The notes under the pieces: model-generated | The model's database searches: none | What the model was told of the DNA's origin: nothing | What the model saw: only the letters and a program-made list of their open reading frames with translations | Origin: Anaerolineae bacterium | GTDB lineage: Bacteria; Chloroflexota; Anaerolineae; B4-G1 | Direction of reading: 5' to 3' | DNA length: 58,104 nt | NCBI GenBank assembly: GCA_030612585.1 | Contig: JAUWNP010000005.1 | Coordinates: 1 to 58,104, forward strand | In this document: one piece after another, positions 24,954-33,205 of the stretch | Layout of the letters: every line of letters begins with the position of its first letter | How positions within the stretch are numbered: the stretch's first letter is position 1 | Program-made: the position numbers and the translations under genes

Positions 24954-25226
24954 TTGGCCAATACAAAGTCAGCGATCAAACGGCTACGCAGCGCAGAGCG
25001 CAGGCGTCGGCACAACCAGGTATATCGTGGGCGGGCTCGTACCGCGGTCAAAAAGGCCCGGATCTTGATTGACAAGGGTCGTCTCGAAGAGGCCCGTGAG
25101 GCTGTGCGCGTGGCGGTCAGCGCGCTGGATAAGGCAGCCAAGAAGGGCATCATCCATAAAAACAACGCCGCCCGGCGCAAGTCACGCCTGGTGCAGCAGT
25201 TGAACCAGATCGAGCACGTCGTCTGA
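24954..25226 (+). CDS. rpsT: 30S ribosomal protein S20
   Basis: A 90-residue basic protein with the S20 N-terminus (M)ANTKSAIKRLRSAERRRRHN and family pattern KKARILIDKGRLEEAREAVR...SALDKAAKKGIIHKNNAARRKSRL. It binds 16S rRNA during small-subunit assembly. The start codon is TTG, 9 bp after AGGAGG; TTG starts are common for S20 genes. A terminator follows, separating it from the lipoate cluster. Confidence 0.97.
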   Translation: MANTKSAIKRLRSAERRRRHNQVYRGRARTAVKKARILIDKGRLEEAREAVRVAVSALDKAAKKGIIHKNNAARRKSRLVQQLNQIEHVV

Positions 25227-25269
25227 ACGACCGCGTAACGACCGGGGGGGCTGTGATTCAACCGCGCGA

Positions 25270-25299
25270 GCACCGTTGTCTTGTGTGACGGCGCTTTTT
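25270..25299 (+). terminator. Intrinsic terminator after rpsT
   Basis: GCACCGTTGT and GTGACGGCGC pair with one mismatch and G-T pairs, followed by five T (25295-25299). Confidence 0.65.
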
Positions 25300-25334
25300 G
25301 TTGTGTGGATACATAAAAGAATGGAGGTGCATCG

Positions 25335-25766
25335 ATGCAGATCAGTGGTTTTGAGTTCCCCGACGACACGTACTTCGACGAACTCCATAGTTGGGCTCGG
25401 GTGGAGGGGAACGTCGTCACGCAGGGCTTGACCGGATTCGGCCAGGCGATCGCTCAGGAGATCGTATTCGTCGAAGCCCCACGCACCGGACGGGAGGTTG
25501 AGCAGGGGCAGACCTTCATGTCCATGGAATCGGGCAAGTGGGTAGGGCGCGTCGCCGCCCTCGCCTCCGGCAAAATCATGGAGGTCAACGAGGAACTGGA
25601 GTGGGAGCCCACGTTGGTTAATGAATCCCCCTTCGAGGACGGCTGGCTGGTCAAGATCGAGGTATCCGACCCCGCCGAACTGGACAATCTGATGAAGGCC
25701 GGTTCCCCAGAGTTGAAAACCTTCATTGAGGAGGAGGCGGAGAAGTACAAGGACATCCTGGGCTAG
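25335..25766 (+). CDS. Lipoate-binding protein LbpA-like (GcvH family)
   Basis: A 143-residue GcvH-fold protein. The lipoylation site is Lys68 in SMESGKWVGRV; ESGKW rather than the ESVKA of glycine-cleavage H proteins is the pattern of sHdr-type LbpA. The remaining fold motifs (HSWARVEGNVVTQGLTGFGQ, VNEELEWEPTLVNESPFEDGWLVKI) are intact. No gcvP or gcvT is nearby; instead two lipoate ligases, LipT/LipS1/LipS2 and HdrB/HdrC follow on the same strand. It is therefore probably the lipoyl carrier of an Hdr-like complex rather than of glycine cleavage. GGAGGTG precedes ATG 25335. Confidence 0.88.
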   Translation: MQISGFEFPDDTYFDELHSWARVEGNVVTQGLTGFGQAIAQEIVFVEAPRTGREVEQGQTFMSMESGKWVGRVAALASGKIMEVNEELEWEPTLVNESPFEDGWLVKIEVSDPAELDNLMKAGSPELKTFIEEEAEKYKDILG

Positions 25767-25903
25767 CAGAGCAATGCGCCTGCGTATGGCGCACGTCACT
25801 TTGGCAGTGGGCAGCCTCTCTTTTGCTGGAGCGGCTGCCCATTGCTAATCCGCCCCCAATTCACCAATCACTAACCCACCAAATACACAGGAGAGAATCA
25901 CCG

Positions 25904-26965
25904 ATGAAACTCTACCGTCTTGGCAACGTATCCTGGCAGGATTCGCAACTGCTATACCATTCCTTGCCCCGCGTGGGCCGCGAGGGAGTGATCCTCTGCT
26001 CCCCCGCCACGACCTACGTCTGCATAGGCTACTTCCAGGACGCCGAGCAGGAGGTGGACCTGGAGTTCTGCCGCGAGCAAGGCATCCCTGTCTTCCGGCG
26101 TGAGGTCGGCGGTGGCGCAACCTACCTGGATGGCGAACAACTCTTCTTCCAGTTGATCATCCACCGCGACAACCCACTCGTCCCCGCTGGAAAGTTGGCT
26201 TTCTACCGCAAGTTCCTGCAGGCTCCTATCGAGGCCTACCGCGCGCTGGGCATCCCCGCCGAGTACCGGGAGGTCAACGATATCGTCGCCAATCAGCGCA
26301 AAGTCTCCGGCTGTGGAGCGGCTGAGATGGGCGACTACTACGTCCTGGTCGGCAATCTGATCGTGGACTTCAACTACGAGATGATGGCCCGCGTGCTGAA
26401 GGTGCCCGACGAGAAGTTCCGCGACAAAATCTACAAGACGATCTACGAGAACCTCTCGACCATCAAACAAGAGATCGAGCCCGTCCCGTCGAGGGAGGAG
26501 TTGTGGTCGCTGATGGCCGACAAGTTCGTCGAGATGCTGGGGCCGATGGAGGTGGAGACGACGGTGGACGAGAAGTGGCGCGCCAAGACGGACGAACTGG
26601 CGGCGCAGTTTCTCACCGATGAGTGGCTCTACCAGAAGAGGCGGCCGCGCGCCAGTCGCTTCGGCGAGGCTCAGCGCAAGCGCGAGGTCACCATCCGTGC
26701 CGGCGTACAGGTGAGGCAGAAGATGTACAAAGCGCCGGGTGGCCTCATCCGCGCCACGACCGAGGTGCAGGACGGCACCCTCACGTCCGTCTCCCTCTCC
26801 GGCGACTTTTTCTTCTTCCCAGAGGAGAAACTGGCCGACCTGGAGGCAGTGTTGGCAGGAGTACGCGAGGCGGAGGCCGAAGCAGCCATAACCCGCTTCT
26901 ACAGGGAACACGGTATTGAGAGCCCTGGCGTCACCCCGGCTGATTTTGCGCAGGTGGTGGATTAG
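25904..26965 (+). CDS. Lipoate-protein ligase, sLpl(AB) type
   Basis: 353 residues with ligase motifs RREVGGGATYLDGEQL and NDIVANQRKVSGCGAAEMGDYY (catalytic Lys in QRKVSG). An accessory C-terminal domain follows (KAPGGLIRATTEV, SLSGDFFFFPEE, IESPGVTPADFAQ). It attaches lipoate or octanoate to the carrier encoded just upstream. ATG 25904 follows CAGGAGAG; the frame upstream to 25823 is unused. It is paralogous to the next gene, from which it is separated by 13 bp. Confidence 0.88.
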   Translation: MKLYRLGNVSWQDSQLLYHSLPRVGREGVILCSPATTYVCIGYFQDAEQEVDLEFCREQGIPVFRREVGGGATYLDGEQLFFQLIIHRDNPLVPAGKLAFYRKFLQAPIEAYRALGIPAEYREVNDIVANQRKVSGCGAAEMGDYYVLVGNLIVDFNYEMMARVLKVPDEKFRDKIYKTIYENLSTIKQEIEPVPSREELWSLMADKFVEMLGPMEVETTVDEKWRAKTDELAAQFLTDEWLYQKRRPRASRFGEAQRKREVTIRAGVQVRQKMYKAPGGLIRATTEVQDGTLTSVSLSGDFFFFPEEKLADLEAVLAGVREAEAEAAITRFYREHGIESPGVTPADFAQVVD

Positions 26966-26978
26966 ACTAACGAAAACA

Positions 26979-28592
26979 ATGACGGGAACCTGGCGACTCC
27001 TGGATACCGGACCGCGGCCGGCGGCCGAGAATATGGCGCTGGACGAGGTGGTGCTGACGGCACGCAGCCGGAAGGAAGTTCCCAACACGCTCCGCTTCTT
27101 GCAGTTCTCCCCTCACTGCACACTCGTCGGCTACCACCAGGCGGTGGAACAAGAGATTCGTATTCCCTACTGCCGCGAGCACGCCATCGAGACAAATAGG
27201 CGGCTGACCGGCGGAGGCGGGCTCTTCTGGGGCGAGAGTGAGTTGGGATGGGAGATTATCGCCTCCCAGGATGACCCCCGTTTCCCGCGCCGCGTCGAAG
27301 CGCTCTACGAACTAATGTGCCAGGGAGCCATCCGCGGCCTGGAGAAACTGGGCGTGCGGGCCGCCTTCCGCCCCAAAAACGACATTGAGGTGGAGGGCCG
27401 CAAAATCTCCGGCACCGGCGGCACCAGCATGGATGGCGCGTTCCTCTTTCAGGGCACGCTGCTGGTGGATTTCGACGTGGACACGATGCTGCGCGCCCTG
27501 CGCATCCCCACCGAAAAACTGAAGGACAAGGAAATCGCATCGGTGAAGGAGCGGGTCACCTGCCTGGCCCGGGAATTGGACGCCGTCCCACCGCTGCCCC
27601 AGATCAAGGCCACGCTGGCGGCGGGCTTTGCCGAGGTGCTGGACATTCGCTTTGAACCAGGGCCACTAACCCCCTTTGAAAGAAAGTTGCTGGCCCGGCG
27701 GCTGCCCTACTTCCAGTCCGACGAATGGGTGTACGGCGTGCGCCGGCTGCTGGCCCAGCGCAACGAACTGCGGGCGCTTTTCAAGAGCCCCGGCGGGCTG
27801 ATCCGGGTCGCGCTTGTGGTGAATGAGCGCCGTATCAGAGAGGCTTTTATCACCGGTGACTTCTTTGCCTATCCTCGGCGGGCCATCCTGGACCTGGAGG
27901 CACGACTGAAGGGCGTCCCGGCCGACCTGGAGGCGGTGAGTCGCATCGTTGAGGAGTTCTTCGCCACAGAGGACATCCAGATCCCCGGCGTCACCGCCGC
28001 CGATGTGGTGCGCACGCTGCGCGAGGCACTGGAGAAGACCACCTACACTCAGCACAATATCCACCCCGACGAAGTGAACTACGTCTTCCCCGTCGTCAAG
28101 CCGCTGGCCGAGATCACGGACTGCCCGGTGCTGCTTCTGCCCTACTGCGCCAAACTGCCCGACTGCGAGTATCGCTATCAGGACGGGTGTACTCAGTGCG
28201 GCGACTGCTGCATCGGCGACGCCTTCCACCTGGCTGAAAAGTATGGCCTGACACCCATCTCTATCCAGAGTTACGAGCATCTGGAAGAGACGCTGGAACG
28301 ATTGAAGGGAGAGGGCGTAGTGGCGTTCGTGGGCAGTTGTTGCGAGCCGTTCTACGCCAAACACCGCGACGATTTTGAGCGCATCGGCCTGCCCGGCGTC
28401 CTGGTTGACGTGGACAGTTCCACCTGCTACGATCTGGGTAAAGAGGAAGACGCCTACGCCGGACAGTTCGAGAACCAGACCTACCTCAAACTCGACTTGT
28501 TGGAGCGGATCGTGGCGCGGGTGGCCAGGGGGACGGGGAGACAAGGTGACACGGGGACAGGAAGACAAGGAGAGTGTTGGGGGTTGAGGTAA
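26979..28592 (+). CDS. Lipoate-protein ligase fused to a DUF116 domain
   Basis: 537 residues. Residues ~1-350 are a second lipoate ligase (NRRLTGGGGLFWGESELG, PKNDIEVEGRKISGTGG with the catalytic Lys, KSPGGLIRVALVV). Residues ~355-515 match DUF116 in my reading: LLLPYCAKLPDCEYR, GCTQCGDCCIGDAF and VGSCCEPFYAKH, a Cys-rich set likely to hold a metal or Fe-S site. In the ligase part, the RRxxGGG motif lacks the usual following His/Asp (GLFWGES). The last ~20 residues (GTGRQGDTGTGRQ) come from a dispersed GGGGACAGG repeat. A DUF116 fusion to this ligase is unusual. Confidence 0.85.
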   Translation: MTGTWRLLDTGPRPAAENMALDEVVLTARSRKEVPNTLRFLQFSPHCTLVGYHQAVEQEIRIPYCREHAIETNRRLTGGGGLFWGESELGWEIIASQDDPRFPRRVEALYELMCQGAIRGLEKLGVRAAFRPKNDIEVEGRKISGTGGTSMDGAFLFQGTLLVDFDVDTMLRALRIPTEKLKDKEIASVKERVTCLARELDAVPPLPQIKATLAAGFAEVLDIRFEPGPLTPFERKLLARRLPYFQSDEWVYGVRRLLAQRNELRALFKSPGGLIRVALVVNERRIREAFITGDFFAYPRRAILDLEARLKGVPADLEAVSRIVEEFFATEDIQIPGVTAADVVRTLREALEKTTYTQHNIHPDEVNYVFPVVKPLAEITDCPVLLLPYCAKLPDCEYRYQDGCTQCGDCCIGDAFHLAEKYGLTPISIQSYEHLEETLERLKGEGVVAFVGSCCEPFYAKHRDDFERIGLPGVLVDVDSSTCYDLGKEEDAYAGQFENQTYLKLDLLERIVARVARGTGRQGDTGTGRQGECWGLR

Positions 28593-28624
28593 ACTCGCAA
28601 TTCGCAATTCGCAATTCGCAATTA
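28528..28624. repeat. Two junction repeats overlapping ligase 3' end and LipT 5' end
   Basis: A gggacaggnagacaagg repeat (28528-28565) supplies the C-terminal tail of the ligase. An 8-bp caattcgc array (28596-28623) supplies NSQFAIRNSQL at the front of the flavoprotein frame. Confidence 0.75.
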
Positions 28625-29683
28625 GACGTGCTCATCATCGGCGCGGGGCCGGGGGGGAGCACCGCCGCCCGTGTTGCAGCCGCCGAGGGGCTGCGCGTGC
28701 TACTTGTCGAGCAGCGGCCCATCGTCGGGCTGCCGGTGCAGTGCGCCGAGTACGTGCCGGTGCAAATCGTCGGCTACGTGTCCCCGCCTGAGCGTTGCAT
28801 CGCCCAGCGCATCCGCACGCTACGCACCCACATGCCTGACGGCGAAGTCGTGGAGACGCCCAGCGCGGGCTACGTCCTCGACCGCGCTTTGTTCGACAAA
28901 ACGTTGGCCATCGCCGCCTGCCGGGCCGGGGCTGAGGTATGGACTGCCACACGCGCAGTGGAACGCACTGAGCGGGGCGTCCTCGCACAGCAGGGCGGTT
29001 CAATCATCGAGATCGAATGTCACGCCATCATCGGCGCTGACGGCCCCCGCTCGACCGTGGGCCGTTGGATCGGACAGGTGAACGCCGAGTTTCTTGACGC
29101 CTCGCAGGTGGAGGTCGTCCTCCCTGCGCTGCAAGAGTGCACCCACGTCTACTTCGACCCTGCTTACCAGGGCGGCTACGGGTGGCTCTTCCCTAAAGGG
29201 GAAACGGCCAATGTGGGTGTGGGCGTTAGCCGAAGGTTGGGCGGCGACCCGCAGAACGCGCTGGCTCACCTCCTGGAGCGGCTGGAGATTGCGCCCGGCG
29301 CGATTGTGGGCCGCACCGCTGGGCTAGTGCCCTCCGGCGGCACAGTCGCTCACCTGCGCGTAGGAAACGCGCTCCTTGTCGGCGACGCCGCCGGTCACAC
29401 GCACCCGATCACTGGCGCGGGTATCTTTTCCGCCATCGTCGGTGGCGCGCTCGCGGGCCAGGCGGCTGCACGGGCCATCAAGACAGGCGACCTCGCGGCC
29501 CTGGACGAGTACGAGAGAGAGTGGTCAGCCTTTATGGGAGGGCCATTGCGTCACGCGCTGACCAAGCGGCGACATCTGGACGAGCACTGGAGCGACGATC
29601 CCGCAGCGCTGAGTGGTGTCGTCCGCGAGACGTGGATTGCTTTTAAGGAGTATGGGCGGCGCAAGAAGCAATGTAAAACGTGA
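28574..29683 (+). CDS. LipT-like FAD-dependent oxidoreductase (geranylgeranyl reductase family)
   Basis: Up to 369 residues with FAD-binding GAGPGGSTAARVAAAEGLRVLLVEQRP, the second flavin motif GADGPRSTVGRW and the GD motif VGDAAGHTHPITGAGI. Its place between lipoate ligases and lipS1/lipS2 matches LipT, the flavoprotein that accompanies LipS1/LipS2 and is thought to supply electrons for sulfur insertion. The start is uncertain: GTG 28574 would include residues encoded by a dispersed repeat, while GTG 28628 (VLIIGAGPGG) would not. It overlaps the ligase gene. Confidence 0.82.
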   Translation: MLGVEVNSQFAIRNSQLDVLIIGAGPGGSTAARVAAAEGLRVLLVEQRPIVGLPVQCAEYVPVQIVGYVSPPERCIAQRIRTLRTHMPDGEVVETPSAGYVLDRALFDKTLAIAACRAGAEVWTATRAVERTERGVLAQQGGSIIEIECHAIIGADGPRSTVGRWIGQVNAEFLDASQVEVVLPALQECTHVYFDPAYQGGYGWLFPKGETANVGVGVSRRLGGDPQNALAHLLERLEIAPGAIVGRTAGLVPSGGTVAHLRVGNALLVGDAAGHTHPITGAGIFSAIVGGALAGQAAARAIKTGDLAALDEYEREWSAFMGGPLRHALTKRRHLDEHWSDDPAALSGVVRETWIAFKEYGRRKKQCKT

Positions 29684-29718
29684 AGGCGGCACCTTTCGAG
29701 AACAGAAGGAGAAAGTAC

Positions 29719-30750
29719 ATGGAAAGTCCAGGATACGTGCAGACTAGCCTGGCGGCAGCGATGATGCTGGGATACAAACGGGCCTCGTTTCGCCGCGATT
29801 CCTACCTGACGGCCCTGAACCTGCTCGTGACCTACAACGACGGCTGCGTCGGGCGCTGCGCCTACTGCGGCCTCAACCGCCGGCGAGAGGTGGAGCCGGG
29901 CAAGAGAACGTTCATCCGCGTTGACTGGCCCACATACCAGTTAGATGACATCATCGCCCGCCTCAACCAGGATGACGGGCAGTTGCGCCGTGTCTGCGTA
30001 GGCATGATCACCCACCGCCGCGCCTTCGACGACACTAAAACCATCATCCGCCGCTTCCAGGATGAGGTTGGCCGTCCCATCACCGCCCTCATCGCCCCCA
30101 CCCTCATCCGTGACCTGGGTCGGCTGGCGGAGATCCGGGAGGCCGGGGCCGACATGGTCGGCGTCGCGGTAGACGCTGCCACGCCGGAACTGTTCGACCG
30201 CTTCCGGGGCAAAGGCATAAGAGGCCCTCACCGCTGGGAGCACTACTGGGCCACGCTGGAAGAAGCCGCCCGCATCTTTGGCCGCTACAAGGCCGGCATC
30301 CACCTCGTCGTCGGATTGGGTGAGACGGAGCAGGAAATGATCGCCACCATCCAGCGGGCCCACGACCTGGGCGCTCACACGCACCTCTTCTCCTTCTTCC
30401 CCGAAGGTGGCACTACGATGGACGACCATCCCCAGCCTTCCTACGGCCAATACCGGCGCGTGCAACTGGCGCGCTACGTCATCAACGGAGAGCACGGCCG
30501 CTACGAGCAGATAGAGTTCAACGAGGCGGGGCAGGTGACAGGCTTTGGCGTCGCCACCGCCGAACTGATCCAGTATGGTGAGCCCTTTATGACCTCCGGC
30601 TGCCCCGGCCCCGACGGGCGCGTCGCCTGCAACCGGCCCTTTGGCAACGAGCGGCCCGGCCGTCCCATCCGCAACTATGCCTTCCCGCCGGAGCCAGAGG
30701 ATGTCGAACTGATCCGCTACCAGTTGCGTGACTACGGGAACGGACGTTGA
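29719..30750 (+). CDS. lipS1: Radical SAM lipoyl synthase subunit LipS1-like
   Basis: A 343-residue radical SAM enzyme with the Fe-S motif CVGRCAYCGL (C-x3-C-x2-C, residues ~40-50). SAM-binding features include VGVAVDAATPELFDRFRGK and HLVVGLGETEQEM, with a C-terminal Cys pair (SGCPGPDGRVACNRPFGNERP). LipS1 and LipS2 together insert two sulfurs into octanoyl chains on the carrier and replace LipA. The assignment rests on the adjacent second radical SAM gene and ligases; biotin-synthase-like relatives are the alternative. ATG 29719 follows AGAAGGAG. Confidence 0.82.
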   Translation: MESPGYVQTSLAAAMMLGYKRASFRRDSYLTALNLLVTYNDGCVGRCAYCGLNRRREVEPGKRTFIRVDWPTYQLDDIIARLNQDDGQLRRVCVGMITHRRAFDDTKTIIRRFQDEVGRPITALIAPTLIRDLGRLAEIREAGADMVGVAVDAATPELFDRFRGKGIRGPHRWEHYWATLEEAARIFGRYKAGIHLVVGLGETEQEMIATIQRAHDLGAHTHLFSFFPEGGTTMDDHPQPSYGQYRRVQLARYVINGEHGRYEQIEFNEAGQVTGFGVATAELIQYGEPFMTSGCPGPDGRVACNRPFGNERPGRPIRNYAFPPEPEDVELIRYQLRDYGNGR

Positions 30751-31727
30751 GCGAGGCTGAGGTTCTCTTTCGTCGCCCCTGGAAAGAATTGCAGGCAGCA
30801 GCCTGGCAAGTGCGCCAGCGCCACCATCCGCCCGACCTGGTGTTCGCCGTGCCAGGGGCCAAGCGGTACGAGACCGAGCACTACCACAACACCCCGCACC
30901 GCTTTGCCAGCGTCAGCCTGACCGGGCGGCAGTGCGCGCTCCAGTGTGAGCACTGCCGGGGACAACTCCTGGCCGGGATGTTGCCCGCTCCCACGCCCGA
31001 CGACTTGCTGGCCCAGGGCCGGCGGTTGATCGAGCAGGGTTGTGAAGGTCTACTCATCAGCGGCGGGGCCGACACCGACGGCGCGGTGCCGCTCAAGCCG
31101 CACCTTCTCGCCATCGCCCGGCTCAAGGAATGGGGATTGCGTATCATCGTGCACACCGGCCTGCTGGACCGGGAGACGGCGGAGGGGTTAAATGCGGCCG
31201 GCGTAGACCAGGTGCTCTTCGACGTCGTCGGCGACGCGGCGACCATCCAACAAGTGCTACACCTCGGCCGTTCGCCGGACGACTATGCCAACACTCTGGA
31301 GATGCTACGCGGACTGGAGATACCGGTCGCTCCGCACGTCGTCATCGGCCTCCACTTCGGCCAACTGCGCGGCGAACTGGCCGCGCTGGAGATGATCAGC
31401 CGCGTCGGGGCCGAGGTCGTCGTGCTCGTCGTCCTGCGCCCCCTGCCGCACACGCCGATGGCGGACGCACCGGTAGTGGAGCCAGAGGCGGTCGGACGGC
31501 TGGCGGCCGTGGCCCGCCTGCTCAACCCGACCGTCCCGCTCACGCTGGGCTGCGCCCGCCCGGCCGGCCTGGTAAAGATCAAGATGGAGCGACGGGCCGT
31601 GCTGGCCGGCGTCAACGCTGTCGCCTACCCCGACCCGGCCACCGTCCGCCTGGCCGATAAACTGGGCCTCAACACATCGTTCGTCGAGAGTTGCTGCACC
31701 CTGGCCATGAGACAACCAAACCCTTAG
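30747..31727 (+). CDS. lipS2: Radical SAM lipoyl synthase subunit LipS2-like
   Basis: A 326-residue radical SAM protein with GRQCALQCEHCRG (C-x3-C-x2-C near residues 63-70), LLISGGADTDGAVPL, VDQVLFDVVGDAATI and a C-terminal ESCCTLA. TTG 30747 overlaps the lipS1 stop codon. Its pairing with LipS1 and position in a ligase/carrier cluster support the call. The substrate is presumably the octanoyl form of the H-like carrier. Confidence 0.82.
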   Translation: MSEAEVLFRRPWKELQAAAWQVRQRHHPPDLVFAVPGAKRYETEHYHNTPHRFASVSLTGRQCALQCEHCRGQLLAGMLPAPTPDDLLAQGRRLIEQGCEGLLISGGADTDGAVPLKPHLLAIARLKEWGLRIIVHTGLLDRETAEGLNAAGVDQVLFDVVGDAATIQQVLHLGRSPDDYANTLEMLRGLEIPVAPHVVIGLHFGQLRGELAALEMISRVGAEVVVLVVLRPLPHTPMADAPVVEPEAVGRLAAVARLLNPTVPLTLGCARPAGLVKIKMERRAVLAGVNAVAYPDPATVRLADKLGLNTSFVESCCTLAMRQPNP

Positions 31728-31777
31728 CAGTTGGAAGTTGGGATTTGGGATTTGGAGATTGGGATTTGGGATTTAGA
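31728..31777. repeat. GGGATTTGGGATTTGGAGATT junction repeat
   Basis: Degenerate units of ttgggattt fill the gap between lipS2 and hdrB. The hdrB frame stays open through it (VGSWDLGFGDWDLGF), which would give a false N-terminal extension if an upstream start were used. Confidence 0.75.
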
Positions 31778-32620
31778 TTGGCCTTCTACCCCGGCTGCCT
31801 GGTCCTCCAGCGTATGCCCGAATATGAGGCATCCACCCGCGCCGTGCTGCGGGCGCTGGGGATCGAGTTGGAGATCGTCCAGCAAGCCGCCTGCTGCGGC
31901 GCGCCCGTCGTCGAGTCCTTCACCGCCGGCTGGGTGTATCTCGCCGCCTACAACCTGGCGCTGGTGGAACGGATGGGGCATAACACAGTCGTCACCGTGT
32001 GCGGCGGCTGCACCAACACCCTCACCCGCGCCGCCCGTGTCCTCCAGGACCCCGAAGTGCACGCCGGGGCGAACCGCCGCCTGGATCCGCTCGGCCTTTC
32101 CGTCACCGGGCAGGTGGAGGTGAAGCACTTGCTGCGGCTGCTGGTCGAGCGGGAGGAGGAAATACGGGCACGCATCGTGCGTCCGCTCTCCCTTCGTGTG
32201 GCCCTCACCAACCCCTGCCAGGTCTTCCGCCCCGGCGACGTGATGGGCTTCGACAAGGCTCAGCCCAGGGGCTTCGACGACCCGATGGAGCCCCACAGTA
32301 TGCGTCACCTGATCGAACTGACCGGTGCAGAACCGGTCGAGTACGGCGGCGAGAATGAGTGCTGCGGCGCAACACTCTACCTGGCCGATCCGGATCTGGC
32401 GCTGGCGGCTGGACGGCGCAAACTGGAGGCGACTCAAGATGCCGACCTTCTGCTCCACGGCTGCGGCAACTGCCAGTTGCTGCTACGCCGCTTCCAGCGT
32501 TTGATCATCCGGGACGAGCGGACCTTACGTAAGCAGGCGCTCTTCCTGCCGCAATTGGTCGGGCTGGCGATGGGGTTGCCAGAGAAGGAACTGGGACTGC
32601 GGGAGGGCACGTGGCGATGA
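31778..32620 (+). CDS. Heterodisulfide reductase subunit B-like protein
   Basis: 280 residues with two complete CCG domains. The first has FYPGCL, AACCGAP and VCGGCTNTL; the second has NPCQVFRPGD, ECCGATLYLADPDLAL and HGCGNCQLLL. Such domains hold the noncubane [4Fe-4S] pair of HdrB. TTG 31778 is chosen because typical family members begin a few residues before YPGC, and the upstream frame is repeat-derived. HdrC follows with a 4-bp overlap. With no HdrA in the window, the partner flavoprotein must be elsewhere, or the LipT-like protein or lipoyl carrier is the partner. Confidence 0.85.
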   Translation: MAFYPGCLVLQRMPEYEASTRAVLRALGIELEIVQQAACCGAPVVESFTAGWVYLAAYNLALVERMGHNTVVTVCGGCTNTLTRAARVLQDPEVHAGANRRLDPLGLSVTGQVEVKHLLRLLVEREEEIRARIVRPLSLRVALTNPCQVFRPGDVMGFDKAQPRGFDDPMEPHSMRHLIELTGAEPVEYGGENECCGATLYLADPDLALAAGRRKLEATQDADLLLHGCGNCQLLLRRFQRLIIRDERTLRKQALFLPQLVGLAMGLPEKELGLREGTWR

Positions 32621-32997
32621 ACCACCCCGAGGCCTGCATTCAATGTGGCACCTGCGTCACCGTCTGCCCGGTGGAAAAAGTAGGCGGCCACGCCATCGTC
32701 ACCTTCCTGGCTGACCCCGACGCCGCCGGCTATTCAGTTTGGCTGTGCACCTCCTGCTGGCGCTGTCAGGAGGTCTGCCCAGCCGGGGTAGACATCTACG
32801 GGCTGATGATGGAGCAGCGCCGCCGCGAGGAGGCCCCGGCCGGGTACCAGACCGCCTTCGAAAGTGTCCTGGCCTGTGGCCTGGCATTGGAGGTCCCGCA
32901 GGAAGAACTCGATCAAGCACGTGCCGCCTGGGGGTTGGAACCGGCCAATCTGCCACCGCCCGGCCTCGCGCGGGACCTCCTTCGTGGCGATGAATGA
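32617..32997 (+). CDS. Heterodisulfide reductase subunit C-like ferredoxin protein
   Basis: 126 residues with two [4Fe-4S] motifs, CIQCGTCVTVCPVEK and CTSCWRCQEVCPAGV, followed by a short helical tail, as in HdrC. It passes electrons to HdrB. ATG 32617 overlaps the hdrB stop (ATGA) and follows GGGAGG. It ends the lipoate/Hdr cluster. Confidence 0.88.
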   Translation: MNHPEACIQCGTCVTVCPVEKVGGHAIVTFLADPDAAGYSVWLCTSCWRCQEVCPAGVDIYGLMMEQRRREEAPAGYQTAFESVLACGLALEVPQEELDQARAAWGLEPANLPPPGLARDLLRGDE

Positions 32998-33125
32998 CAG
33001 CCACCATGAAACACAACATCTCCGGCGACGATAAGGCCACCCGCCAGATCTGATGCAGGGTCTCCCACATCTCCCTAGCGTCAACATCCCCCACACTGAA
33101 ACATAGTTGATTGCCAGTTCCCACG

Positions 33126-33153
33126 TTGACTTTTGACCACCCGCGAGTACAAT
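33126..33153 (+). promoter_or_regulatory. Promoter of prsW-like gene
   Basis: TTGACT (33126-33131), 16-bp spacer, TACAAT (33148-33153). It lies in the 208-bp spacer after hdrC, which holds no supported gene. Confidence 0.65.
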
Positions 33154-33205
33154 AAACGTTGGCCCTCTTTGAATTACGAAAGGCCCTCACTGAAAGGAGC
33201 AGGCT

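Noticed and set aside
25335..25766. Considered as the glycine-cleavage H protein
   Set aside because: ESGKW lipoylation motif and the surrounding ligase/LipS/Hdr genes favour an LbpA-type carrier; no gcvT or gcvP is present, although a dual role cannot be excluded.
25952..27088. Minus-strand open frame (378 codons) across the lipoate ligase genes
   Set aside because: Antisense shadow; it spans two recognised genes and their junction and has no family signature.
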